Origin: Zygnema cylindricum
Lineage: Eukaryota > Streptophyta > Zygnematophyceae > Zygnematales > Zygnemataceae
Direction: 5' to 3'
NCBI GenBank assembly: GCA_037447655.1
Contig: JBBHKE010002320.1
Location: 150,001-214,000 of the forward strand
DNA: 64,000 nucleotides
Shown one piece after another: positions 12,418 through 25,010 of this stretch. The position numbers were made by a program, and so were the translations under genes. The stretch's first letter is position 1; each line of letters starts with the position of its first letter. The notes beneath the pieces are model-generated. The model was not told the DNA's origin. It saw nothing but the letters and a program-made list of their open reading frames with translations, and did not search any database.

Positions 12418-13176
12418 GGCTGCTGGCGAGCTCAGAGGCGGACGTCAGCTGCGGCCTTTCAAACTCCAATACCGTACAAACAGTACGGTACACCGTTATT
12501 AGCGTCAATGACACTATATCGGTGCTCCAAAGATGTCCCCCTTGAACCTAAAATAGTATCAGTGACAATAATTGGACTTTTCTTAACGGTTCGGAAAGCC
12601 ACGCTATTCAAAACTGATTTAGAATTAACAACACTAATATAAACCCCAAGCTATAATTTCTTTACTCTAACTGGCTAATATGATTCACGGTTGCACGGTA
12701 CAGTACAGTACCATACTGTATTGTACTGTACTGTAATGTACTTTATTGTACTGAACTCTACCGTATTGTGCAGCATGGATTCATGGTATTATTACGGATA
12801 TATGGAACAAACGGGCAGTTAAGTGCACACTGCACAATATACCGAAGCTTCCAGGGTCGTAATAAATGCGCGTGCAAACGTGACGACATCCCGGCCGGCC
12901 ACAGCGGCAGCGTTAACAGAAACGACGTTTCCGAGCACACCGCACCGCATATTCGCATGATCGCGTGCGACTCTTACAGCACGCGAACAGCTGGTGACGA
13001 GGCAAGGGACTCACCGGTGCAAGAGCGCGGTGCCATTATCGCCGAAAGCTTGGAAGTTGAAACCTAGATTTTTACTACCAGAGTACGTGTGATAGCTTTT
13101 CTGTAACCTCTATTTCTCCCAGACTGCCACTTTTCTGAGGTACGTAAGTCTGTAACTCTTCAAGAAACTTTCCACC
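12418..13176. promoter_or_regulatory. divergent intergenic region (putative bidirectional promoter)
   Basis: The 759 bp separate the start codons of the minus-strand transporter (12417) and the plus-strand membrane-protein gene (13177), so both promoters must lie here or overlap. It holds a MITE (12489-12692) and an iterated GTACTGTAC-like tract (about 12697-12775). The part nearest 13177 is more GC-rich, with CG dinucleotides around 12860-13060. No clear TATA box is seen for either gene. Confidence 0.55.
12489..12692. mobile_element. MITE of the ACACCG family (copy 1)
   Basis: Left end TACACCGTTATTAGCG; right end GCTAATATGATTCACGGT, roughly inverted. Both ends resemble the termini of the other copies in the window. 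The location inside a promoter region makes it a possible influence on the two flanking genes. Confidence 0.6.
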
Positions 13177-14806
13177 ATGGAGGCTCAACGTAATACAGAC
13201 AAGTTGGCGGAGATGGTGTCCTTCGGCATGCAGAAATGTCCTTTTCTAAGGAATATTGCTGAACCCACAAGCTTCAACTTTTTGAAAAACGCATTTTCTG
13301 CTGATGTTTCTCAGCCAATCAGCAATAACCCTCGTGGGTCTGGTAGACTGAGCGGTCCTATTTTCGAAGACGGTCCAAGTTTTGATGTTGCTTTCCGACT
13401 GTTTCACGGAAGTAACGGAGTGGTGCCTCTTTCTAAATCAAGTATCGGTGGAGATACTTGTCCTCACATGCCTGCTTCGTCTTTTTCAGTTAAACCAGAA
13501 TCTGTCCATGGTGTTCTTGCTTCTTCAGCAGCTACAATCAGTCTTTCTGCATTTGGTCCATTAGGGCCTTTTAGTTATGACTCTTTCCGGGCTGCGAATG
13601 AAAAGCGAAAAAAAACTGAAGAGTCTGAAAAGAAGAGGAAACTGGAAGAAGAGCGAAAAGCAGAGGTGAGAATGTTTCGGTCTTTGTATTCACAACTTCA
13701 GAAGAGCAAATCAGACGAGGAAAAGCGTGTGTGCAAAAGATCAGCATGCACTTGACAAACCAGAAGTGATGTTATAACTGGAAAATATGTGATGCGTTTA
13801 CTCCTTTGATTCTGCATCTCAGGATGACCCTTGATAACCTTTGTGATAACCTAAATCAAATGTCGTCAATAAATTGTGACAGCAGCATTCGAAATTCATT
13901 CCCGTGGCATGGTCAGTTCAGTTATTCGTAGGGCATAACATTTTGCCAATTATTAACGGTGGATCGGTAAAATTGTAAAGGAGTAACATTCTTCCAAACT
14001 TTTGTTCTGAGGTCAGTTTAGAGATTTCCGTATTGGCATGACACGTGGCTGCTACAGGATGGACTTACTGATTTTTTTTTTGGGTCAAATCCTTGTGACC
14101 TTGTTTATTATGTTGTGTATGTGCTAAAAGTTTATACTTTGTTCTTGTTTTCCCAAACTTGTCGCAGAACGCTGCCAATCATGAGGCTTTGGGGAGTGAG
14201 TGGCTGGCCTCCGGAAACTGTCCTATTGCTAAGTCATACCGCGCCATGAATGGGATGTTGCCACTAGTCGCGAAAATTTTAAGTCCTCCACCAGGAATGA
14301 AGTATAAATGTCCTCCTGCAATTGTCGCTGCTCGAGCTGCCTTGGCCAAAACTCCAGCTGTGAAGGCACTAAGGCCCCAACTTCTTCCTGTAAAAGTCCT
14401 TGCTATTGGGCTCCTTGGAATGGGATTAAATCTACCGTTAGGAGTATGGAGAGAGCACTGTGAGAAGTTTTCACCACAGTGGATCATTGCAGTCCATGCT
14501 GCAGTACCATTCATAGCGATGCTTCGTAAGGCAGTGGTGATGCCTAAGTATGCTATGGTGTTCACCATCGCTTCTTGCGTCATTGGCCAGGGGATTGGAG
14601 CTAGATTTGAGCGAAAGAGGCTGAAGGAGACAGAAGGTTCTGCAATTATAGGCCTTCCGCCGCTGAAACAGAAAAAGAAGAAGTGTGATTCTGATCTTGG
14701 TAGAATTTGTGGCCCTTATACAGGTGATTTCCGCAGTGATACCTGTGCCAATTTAAAGGAAACTAATATGATTCATCATAGCCCAATTCCCGTGTCTGTG
14801 TACTGA
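13177..14806 (+). CDS. conserved green-lineage membrane protein of unknown function
   Basis: Two exons, 13177-13665 and 14168-14806, joined at AAAGCAGAG|GTGAGA and gtcgcag|AACGCT in phase 0, give 375 aa. The N-terminal half is soluble: MEAQ start, KCPFLRNI, GPIFEDGPSFDVAFRLFHG (about 68-86), ISLSAFGPLGPFSYDSF, then a Lys/Glu-rich stretch interrupted by the intron. The C-terminal half has NHEALGSEWL, GNCPIAKSYR, GMKYKCPPAIVAARAAL and three likely membrane segments at about 236-257, 267-288 and 292-308. I recall this architecture from plant proteins annotated only as uncharacterised, and know no biochemical role. The last 60 or so residues look less conserved. The start is the first ATG after the divergent region. 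Confidence 0.85.
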
Positions 14807-15920
14807 TACCTCTGTAGAGAGCTCCATATCCTACAATTTTGAACTGCCTCTTTTTATTTTGGAAAACCATGACTATGAAGTACAAAGTAGACACCCTGTT
14901 GAGTTGTTGAAACCAGAGGGTAGTTAGCTTATCTGTTTCCACAACTGAATTTATTCTCTTTTACCAGCGGATCAAATGTACATTTTAAATATCTCTGGTA
15001 AATCATAATTGTTTTGGACCGGGTGGCTATTCTACAATTTGTTCCTTGATTATCTTGGACTACTACACGCGTTAGTCTCAACTGCATCACTGCCCCTCTT
15101 CCTTGTTTCGTCCATTCTTTTTCATCTCTGCTTCTATGTTTTCCCCGTCCATTCTCCTCGCTCGTCTGCCTGTTAAAGTTTTATTGTTTTCCTATCTTAT
15201 TGACATTTTTTCTTTTCGCCACATGCTGTTATCCATTTCTCTCCAGTAACTTTCTTTAGTTGGTCAGTTTTGCCAAGTTTAGCAAACAGCACGTCTGATA
15301 GCTGTTGTTTATGTCGCTGATTTTGTTTTCTTCCTTTCAATTTTGTGTATGTTATGTTTTTTTTGTTCCTTTTTGTGTTCCTGTTTCTGGCATTATTACT
15401 CGTTGACTATTTGTTTGCTTGTCTTTGGTGTCTCAGTAGGTATGCACTTGTCAGTCACATGTCATCTGTGTTCTTTCAGATGGTAAAGTGTCGTTACTTT
15501 TAGTTGACATCTTACCACTCAAAACAGTCAGCTAGGAGAATTTTGAAGTACACCCAGACACGAAAGAGAAAAAAAAATACTGGATAGGACAATGCCTGGA
15601 TATTTTATTTGAGTTAAATTTGTCACTTCTAATCTAAATGCGCCTATGCTTCTAAATTTTGATTCCTGTTGCAAGATCAAGAACCAACTGGAAATTCTGG
15701 TTGACATGCTGTATTTACAAGTTTCTTTTGCCATACTTTTCATTTTTGTTGCGATTGCTTGCTGGCTCGTTTTTAAGTGTTTGCAAACTGTTTCCATTTG
15801 GTTGTTTTTCAGCGATTAACAACATACACTTTTACTACATTGTGAAGTTGAGGTTTGCTACTTGAGGAAGGAATGGAACACAGTAAAGAGGTTTAGACCA
15901 GTCCCCAACAGTTATCATGG
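14807..15920. other. 3' flank and intergenic sequence
   Basis: Pyrimidine-rich on the plus strand between about 15080 and 15420. It probably contains the 3' UTR of the membrane-protein gene. No gene recognised. Confidence 0.5.
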
Positions 15921-16160
15921 TTGTTTAAACTCATACGGAAACAAGCACGTGCAGTCTCTCTGCGACCTGTTGGTGTGACAGTGTCAACAAAAAGCACATG
16001 TGATATCTTGGTCAATAGCGAAGCAACTAATCATTTCAAGGAATTGAGTTGCATAAAAAATTTCACCCTGTTTCCACCCCCATCCGAGCGGCAGGTACCA
16101 TGAGGGATTGAGGCAATGATGGGTAAGCTCTGTCAACCTTGGCTGTTAGAGAATCAATTT
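15921..16160 (+). pseudogene. possible Copia protease remnant
   Basis: The frame reading CDILVNSEATNHFKELSCI resembles the Copia gag-pol protease start (WILDSGATNHM...), with the catalytic D-S-G-A degraded to N-S-E-A. A stop follows at about 16100. Nothing else of a retroelement is visible around it, so this is a weak call. Confidence 0.3.
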
Positions 16161-16811
16161 CTGACACCATATTCATTGTAGAAGCTGGGAACTACGCAAA
16201 GTACAACCACGCATGCCTTCGGACTATCAAGATTGGCACAAGCAAACAATATGGTTGGTGATACTAGTCATTTGTTCCATCTATGAACAAAAAAAATGGG
16301 GGGGGTTAAATATTGACACAATGTGTCATGTATGTTGTACAAAAACTAAATGGGCACGTTTTTATTTGTTTTTTTGGTTTCTCAACTAACACAATCAACA
16401 GAACAAACAATGGCCGCAATAATTAAAAACCATGAAAACCATACAGTTGAAAAATAGTATAAAGTATCAAAATTGCCAATGTCGTTCGCGACAATGAGAA
16501 CAAAGCTTTAAATCTATCGCCACAGTTTCTTTTGCTACAGTATTACTTGTTGTGAGACAGCTAATTCAGCGCTAAGGGCATTAAGAACACTCGTTTTCTG
16601 CCAGCAACGAAAACCTGCACAGGCTTCTTTTCTTTATACAACCCTCAATTGTTGAAGATATCTTAACTTTACATAACATTATTGGAACCACTGTACCATC
16701 TGATCTTAAAATATAGACGCATATTGTTACAACAACCATTTAGTTGAGAAATAATTGAAAGCTAATGAGACTAGGAAACAGAATTAATTGAATGGTGATG
16801 CCTTATGTGAC
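16161..16811. other. 3' flank of the PHS1-like gene
   Basis: AT-rich and without a recognisable gene. It should contain the 3' UTR of the minus-strand gene whose stop codon is at 16812-16814. Confidence 0.5.
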
Positions 16812-19562
16812 CTAATCCAGTGGAGTCTCTTGATAATCTGACCCATTATCCGTATCTTCGATGTTTTCCATACGCGCCTCCATATCAGCAACATACTCTG
16901 TGAATGTCACCCAACAGGCTCAGACGTAAGTAAATCAAACTTTCAGGCTTCAAACTCAACGTCAGAGATTTCGGCAAGAGGCGTGTCAAAATGATAAAAA
17001 TTGTTTGTGTTTCTAAACATGAACTTTCATATTCCTAAACAACCACAAAATTCACAAAACTGGACAAGGAAAATACCTTGAAACTCTGGTTCGAGTAGGC
17101 ATGCCTGCAACCAAGTCCATATGCCAGAGTTTAGCGTATATAAATTAGCTGTTATGGATAATGAGGATCACTTCTAAAGCGAGATTCGATAAAATACAAC
17201 TTTCTGAGGGCATGTTATGGCTTGACGCACCATTATGTGCGATTTCAGGTCGTCATCCACCGACATGGTACCATTTTCTGAACACATTAGAACAAGATTT
17301 TATTCTTGTGAAATGTACGTCAAATGCACAAAAGAGTCCTGTGGTTGTTTTGGTCTATTCTTTTACAAAATTTACATAGCCAAAGCTTGTGCCACGGTTT
17401 CGAGCACTTTTCAAAGCAACTCTGTCCTAACGTTTTTACATTGGCACATGGCTCATTGAGCTATGGAAGAAGCCAGGATAATCACCTTTGTGGTGTACCA
17501 AACTGGAAGCCACGTCTGCTATACAAGCGTCGAGGTCGACATATTCAGGCAGCATAGTTTCCAATTCTTGCACAATAGCATCTACACTCATTGCATATCC
17601 TGCAAAACGTACATAGGTGGTGTTGGGAAAATACATCTTTAAGCATTTGCATGTTAGAGTTGCTAAAAGGCAGTGGTCCCTGTCAAAGAAGATTTATTCA
17701 AGAAGGTAAAAAGTTGAGTATGTAGGAACCTCCTATTTGAAAAATGTTGCACGCACCTTCTTGCGAACTTGGAGAAACGTAACGTTCTTCTGGAGAGCCA
17801 ATCTGCATCACGGAGAATATTAAGGCAATTTTGTTTTTCAGAAGCTGTTCCAGGAAAAAAAAAAAAACATGGAATGTATTTTTAGGATATCTGATTTTAT
17901 CGGCTCAAAGGCAAGATTTAATGTACCAACTGATGAAATTACCAAAATAAGCGGTCAACATTCATCCTCCAAAGCGCTTACCCTATCCTCGTTAGAAGTC
18001 ATTTCACCTGTTCCACATCTCTGGTCTGGTACATGTGTTCCTGTCATAACAAAAAATAAATGGCAAACTTATTCAAAAAAATTGTGAAGCGTTGTCTACT
18101 CCTTTGGTACTTGAAGAAATTCATTTCCACATATAACTGAGCTGCAATCATGCTTTGATACAGCTGTTGACGTAAGGCCTTACTGTCAGTAAACCAATTG
18201 ACTTCAGCATCCTGAGTCATGCATTCCCTTATTTGCTCTACATATTCTGTTTCGATTTTATCTTCTGAGTGCAACATCCATGGTTCTTCGGCTGTTGGTG
18301 GTGGTGACATCCTTCTTCGTTTGTCTGGTATGCATGCCTGCTTGGACTCCCTCGATAGTATTTCAAAGGGCTTTGATTGTTGCTGTTCTGACGCATGGCT
18401 GGGCTTGGCCAAAGCTGGTTGCTTATTTAGCTCTCCCACCGCTTCAGCAGTAATAATATTCTGCAGAATTTGTCCAACAAACTGAAATTAAAGATTATTA
18501 ACTAAACTCGTATGCTTGACAATGTCAACTCTCAAAAACACAAATTTACAATAAACGCTGATAGTCTCCAATACATAATAAATCACTGCCATCTTTGGAA
18601 AAATCTGATGTAGAGAAAGTTCATGTCTTCCTATTGATGAATAATGAAAAAGTGAGGTTAAACAAGAAAAATCTCCAACATCTTCTCCCGCACCTGAATC
18701 TCCTTAAAGCAATCATCTGCATCTCTGAATGTGGTAAACTGAACAGCGAATCGCTGTGCCTGCGCAGAAATTCGGCAAGATAACGCAGAAACGAGGCCCA
18801 TGTGTTACAAGCTGAGATGCATCCGCTATATTAAGCAATTCAGGCTTTTGCAAATCCATTTCCAGCATTATAAGTAGATCGGTACAGTGCAATGCGTGGA
18901 CAAGTTCAGCTTGAGATATTAGTGCCAAGGAGAAGCAATGATAAGGAAAAGCTCGTACTTGCCGAGCATATGTGGAAAAACGGACCACTGAACATACCGA
19001 GTCTTTTGAGACATCAAAATAAGTAGCAAGAATGACTCGGCTCGGCTGAAGACTTATTCCATCATTAATTTCAACTTGCGGATGAACAAACCTGACCTTG
19101 GAGATATAATGTTTCTCCTGCACATTAATATCGAAGCAATTGGTCAAAATCTATACGTTTCTTGTATGGAGGTTTTTCCATTGCACACAGGGAGGATTCA
19201 TTTCTTTGTTTGTCATTTGATGTAACCGTGGCACCACATGAAAATCTCCTCTGAGTGAATGCTCATAAGGTATGGCCTTTATGAGAAATAAAATAAGAGT
19301 CCTGGATAGTAGTATTCACAACTGAACTTACATATGTTTCTCCCTGGAGAAGAGACAATGTAGAGAGTTTACTGTCAACTCTTTTGAGTAAAGTCAAAGT
19401 TACAAATGAGCGACTTTTTAGCCACGTTCCTCTGATCGCCTGTCCTTTAATCACATTGAATCTACCAGCCATCATTCTCCAATAATCCTGATTAGCTGGC
19501 ACAAACTGCGCTAAGGCAACTTGCCAGGATCGAGCGCCCGGCTGATATCGTGTAGAAGCCAT
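16812..19562 (-). CDS. PHS1: POOR HOMOLOGOUS SYNAPSIS 1 (PHS1) homologue
   Basis: Six exons on the minus strand: 19332-19562, 18998-19117, 18694-18738, 18100-18481, 17486-17599 and 16812-16897. They total 978 nt (325 aa) with matching phases and GT-AG junctions. Resemblance to plant PHS1 from memory: an opening SWQVALAQFVP; RGTWLKSRSFVTLTL (44-58); the exon 1-2 join LLQGETY|EKHYISKVRF, like LRGKVYEEHYVSKLHF; SRVILATYFD; and FTTFRDADDCFKEIQ (118-132). A low-complexity Ser/Pro middle and an acidic C-terminus follow. PHS1 acts in meiosis, coupling homologous pairing to RAD51 loading and double-strand-break repair. The exon 2 donor is the main doubt: the frame also stays open to a GTAAC donor at 18808. 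Confidence 0.75.
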
Positions 19563-19841
19563 AACGAATTGTTGAGTTGTAAAGGCGCCGCCGATTCCTA
19601 AAGTTACTGTAGTCAATGCATGTGCCAACAATATATTTGGCTGTGCGAGTCTCCGACGGGGAAGTGCCGAAATGTGCTACAAATTGCTAAGACCAGAAGT
19701 CCAGAACAGAACACAGCATTGTACATTGTACTGTACTTGTTTATCTCCTTGCCTTTGCGGACGCGATTCTGTCCGATCGCGTTTTTGGAGTGCGGATAAA
19801 ATCCGTATTTCCGAGACGGTATAGGATATTTTTTGGCAGCT
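19563..19841. promoter_or_regulatory. upstream region of the PHS1-like gene
   Basis: About 280 bp lie between the PHS1 start codon and the first MITE. This is the likely promoter and 5' leader. It contains GTACATTGTACTGTACTTG at about 19720, similar to the iterated motif near 12700. Confidence 0.4.
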
Positions 19842-20367
19842 AGACCGCGAATCGTTATTAGTGTCAAAATTTTAAATAGTGTTGAAGAAAATTTACCGTA
19901 ATTGATGCTAATTAAGAATTTGATTCTTTTCAAAAAAAAGGTGTATTCTAATTTCGGCGTTTATGCTAATTTGGGAACAGCAAAAATGGAATATTCGCCG
20001 TACGATTATACACATTAAATATTAGAAATCGTTCACCGTCGCAAATTTTAAATATCCGTATATGCCATACTAATTTACGTGTCAGACTAATCCCGTTTTT
20101 TTTAGCTCACGTTCCTATGCGTGCGCGTCTGATTTAATTCATTTTTTGTAAATCTTCACTTGAAAAGGTACATTTATGTACGTGCTGACATCTACCGTAC
20201 ACCACACTATTTATACTTTATTGTAATTTCATTCTTTACGCTATTATGTACGGTCCTTAATTAACGTCAAGGAAAAAGTAAAATCATGTATCCTATTTGA
20301 AAAAAAAAAAACAAAATTTTAAGAACCCAAATTAGTGACTTTGACACTAATAACGATTCGCGGTGTA
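19842..20367. mobile_element. MITE of the ACACCG family (copy 2, long form)
   Basis: Left end ACCGCGAATCGTTATTAGTG and right end CACTAATAACGATTCGCGGT are exact inverse matches over the first 20 bases. The interior is AT-rich with no transposase. It closely resembles copy 4 at 21137-21675 along its full length. Confidence 0.8.
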
Positions 20368-20402
20368 GGGCCCAACATTACACTGGTATGCAAAGATGGC
20401 AC

Positions 20403-20615
20403 TACACCGTGAATCGCTATTAGCGTTATGATATAATTAGGGTTAAAAAATAATTAGAATTATTAACGCTAATTTGAAAGTTGGGGGTTTTCAAGGAAAC
20501 CATTTACTCTAATTTGTTTTTTACATGGTTTTTATTAATTCTATTTGAGAATTTCAGTCTAAATTTTGGGACGCTCAAATAGCGTTAGGAACGCTAATAG
20601 CGATTCACCGTGTAC
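20403..20615. mobile_element. MITE of the ACACCG family (copy 3, short form)
   Basis: Ends TACACCGTGAATCGCTATTAG and CTAATAGCGATTCACCGTGTA are perfect inverses. The flanks read ACT on the left (20400-20402 region) and ACT immediately after the right ACACCG/CGGTGT end, compatible with a 3-bp target duplication. Confidence 0.8.
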
Positions 20616-21136
20616 TGTACTGTAGTTGCCAAGGGTCGTATTGCACTATCATGCATATGCCCAATCATCGCCCAATCATCGCCCTTCAATTTTGACCCTC
20701 GAACCTAAAAGAGAATTAAAATTTCTATTTTTTCCTTTAAACTGTTATATGTATGAGCTAACTAGTGTAAAATACTCTAATTTAGACAATTTTTACTTTT
20801 TAAATATTGTGGTATACGAAAAAATTTCTCCTCGAACTATATCTCTATTTTGTAAAAACGTAAAAAAAATGTTTGATAACGACGTCGACAAGGGAAAGTG
20901 AGTGCCTCGACACGAGAAAGTGCACACCTATTTTATTCCTACTAATAAAAACGTTGAAAAATCTTGCGAACCAATTCTCGCATGATCAAACATCGACCAT
21001 GTGAACCAGCCTGTATCGGTTATAAAATGAGAATATGGAAATAGGCTCTCTTGCCATCTATTATTGCTTTAAGGTTTTTGGTGGACGATACTCCTGTTTA
21101 ATTTCATGTGGTATTCTCGCATGGATGAGGGTTTAC
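20616..21136. other. no gene seen
   Basis: AT-rich spacer between two MITEs, with a run of short open frames and no family features. Confidence 0.5.
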
Positions 21137-21675
21137 TACACCGCGAATTGTTATTAGTGTCAAAGTTTAAACAGTGTTGAAGAAAATTTACCGTAATTCA
21201 TGCTAATTAAGAATTTTATTTTTTTATTTTTTTAAAGGTGTGTTATAATTTCGGCATTATACAAATTTGGGAACAGCAAAAATGGAATATTTGTCGTACG
21301 ATTCCTTAATATATGTATTCATACAAAATATTAGAAATCGTACGCCGTCGTGAAATTTAAATATCCGTACATATCAGACTAATTACGTGTCAGAATAATC
21401 CGATTTTTTTAGCACACGTTCCTATGCATGCGCGTCTAATTTACTTCATTTTTTGTAAAATTTTCACTTGAAAAGGTACATTTATGTATGGTCTAACATC
21501 AACCGTACACCACACTATTTAGAACTTATTATACTTTCATTCTTTACGCTATTTTATACGGTACCTTAATTAACGTCAAGGAAAAATTAAAATCGTGTAT
21601 CCTATTTGAGGAAAAAAAACAAAATTTTAAGAACCCAAATTAGTGACTTTGACACTAATAACGATTCGTGGTGTA
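21137..21675. mobile_element. MITE of the ACACCG family (copy 4, long form)
   Basis: Starts TACACCGCGAATTGTTATTAG and ends CTAATAACGATTCGTGGTGTA. It is collinear with copy 2, for example AAATTTACCGTAATT near both left ends and TTAACGTCAAGGAAAAA near both right ends, so the two derive from one recent master. Confidence 0.8.
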
Positions 21676-21689
21676 CCATTTCAACAATC

Positions 21690-22960
<1,271 letters not shown>

Positions 22961-24539
22961 AAGGATTCGATCCTAGGTCATATGACATCCATAGTTGCCT
23001 ACCCCCCTATTTGCTAAGTCGTTGAATAATCGTTAATTATATTGGGTATGATAACATATTAGACAAAAACGCGACGGCTAATTCATCTAACGGTAGAAAC
23101 TAACGAAGAGACACTCGTGACCGGACGGTGTGTGACATCATGCTCGGACGCGAATCGAAACCATGTAAATATATTTGATAAGACGGTCGTTCTTGCTGGC
23201 GCCACATCAGAATGGAATTTTTGGTGGCTTTTTGAGATAGCGTCACGCGATGCCACGTGTCAACATATAATTGGACACCGTAGAAGACAAGAGGTGGAAC
23301 CATGGCCTCGAAACTGACAGGCGTCACCTTGACGGCCATGTCGTACAATGGTCGTAGAAGAAGTACATTAGCCATTGTACCTTCTTCAACAATACAATTT
23401 CCCTATTGGCCGATAGTTTAGTAGAGTTGTGAATAGGCAGACTAAGACTTAGACAAATTCAACCGCCTCTCTTTGAAGAAACTTGTATCTATAAAGGTCA
23501 ATCTTTAGCAATGAATAACTTAATGCTCAAAGGAGCAAAGTCAGTGATTGTTTTTACGTTTGGCTCAGGGAAGTCAGGCCATCACACGGGTGAGGGTGGT
23601 CAAAATATTTGTGTGCCAGTGTGGCACTTATTTAGTGGGTAAGAGGAAGGGGCAAGCATTATCCTATAGGTCTTATATATACTGTATATTTTGTGGGCTA
23701 ATTGAGGCCACAAAGTTTCAACATGGTACAAGATGTCATTGTTGCCGTGGGTTATGAAGTAAGCTACACATTCAAGCTCGAAGTGTTGTATATACTCCCT
23801 CCACGTTATCAATCTATGGGCAGACGTGGCCCTCATGCGGATTTTGTGTTTTTACACAGAGCAGCGAAGACACTCAGTGACGTCTTTCTCACTAACCTTA
23901 CAAAATCCCATGTTTCCTCACAAGTAGCATTACATACTATTTTTGCGGCTTGAGATGCAATGACCTTTACATAATGCGACTACACGCACCAAGACCCAAC
24001 TCAAAATTTCATACCGTTTGGTACGGAGATCATTGGGACATTAGACTCTTATTTCGACAACTTTTTCCGTGACTGTGCTTGACGATGAGGACCCGACAAC
24101 CTTTCTATAACCCCCATGGCGGCTTCATGCCGCCAAGATATTTGTGTTGGCCTTTAATGTTCCTAAGCTTTGACCCTTATCCGAGAGAGCACCGTGGTGA
24201 ATGACTGTCGAGGATTGCGAAACTTACCCCCGTGCCATCCAGCGTATATAGACAATTTTCATAGTTATGACCTTTAGTGTGACATTCTGTTAAGCTTAAG
24301 AGTCTAAGGTAGTTTAAGGGTTTTTTTAGTGCCCATACAGTATATTTTTTTTATTTTTTCTTTATGTTGTATTTGCTTTCCCTCGTAGGCTTTTATTCTT
24401 GTTTAACCGTTGTAGTGCTCTTACATAAGTTGGACTTTTACCTTTGACGGTCACCAACTATTTCTAGTTTAAACCATGTTTTATACGTTGATGGTATTAC
24501 GATTGAGTTTTTGGAAATAATATCTATTTAATGAGCATA
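22961..24539. other. no gene seen
   Basis: Several short open frames, none with a recognisable domain. One at 23548-23757 is cysteine-rich near its end but has no intelligible zinc-finger spacing. Confidence 0.45.
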
Positions 24540-24547
24540 CAAATTAG

Positions 24548-25002
24548 AAGTGTTGTGTATTTGGAAAAAAATTATCGCCATAACATTGATACCGATATTA
24601 TCGGTTGTCGAATGGTCAGGTGTCGGGATTATTGCTATGAGACCAACAATTTCCTTATCGACGATAAGTGGAAAAAATGTACTACGCTACCCAATAATAC
24701 TTTATAATGTACTGTATTATATTTACATTATATATAGCGTGGCATGCCATGTGTAACAATATGTACCGTACTCTATGTAATGGATTAACGGCGGTTTATT
24801 ACGACGGAATAAACCGTACAATTGCACGGTACGAACCGTACAATTATCGCCAATAGTTATCGGTACTGGTGCTATCGCGATAAAAACCCGATATTTGGCA
24901 AAAACACCGGCGTCAATGTATCTTGCCAATATATTAATTATCAGCAAGCCAAAAAAAGGTACATATCGATTTTGCTCAAAACCCTGCCGATACGCAACAC
25001 TA
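24548..25002. mobile_element. short hAT-like element, 8-bp TSD CAAATTAG
   Basis: Left end AAGTGTTGTGTAT and right end ATACGCAACACTA are flanked by CAAATTAG at 24540-24547 and 25003-25010. The interior is rich in TATCGG and CCGATA motifs. It is the same family as the element at 39332-40213. There is no transposase. Confidence 0.8.
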
Positions 25003-25010
25003 CAAATTAG

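Noticed and set aside
14179-14583. Minus-strand open frame of 134 codons
   Set aside because: Antisense shadow of the second exon of the conserved membrane-protein gene.
19141-19250. Candidate extra PHS1 exon reading RRFSCGATVTSNDK...
   Set aside because: It has a usable acceptor in phase but runs into a stop with no good phase-0 donor. Splicing exon 1 directly to 19117 restores the conserved PHS1 stretch.
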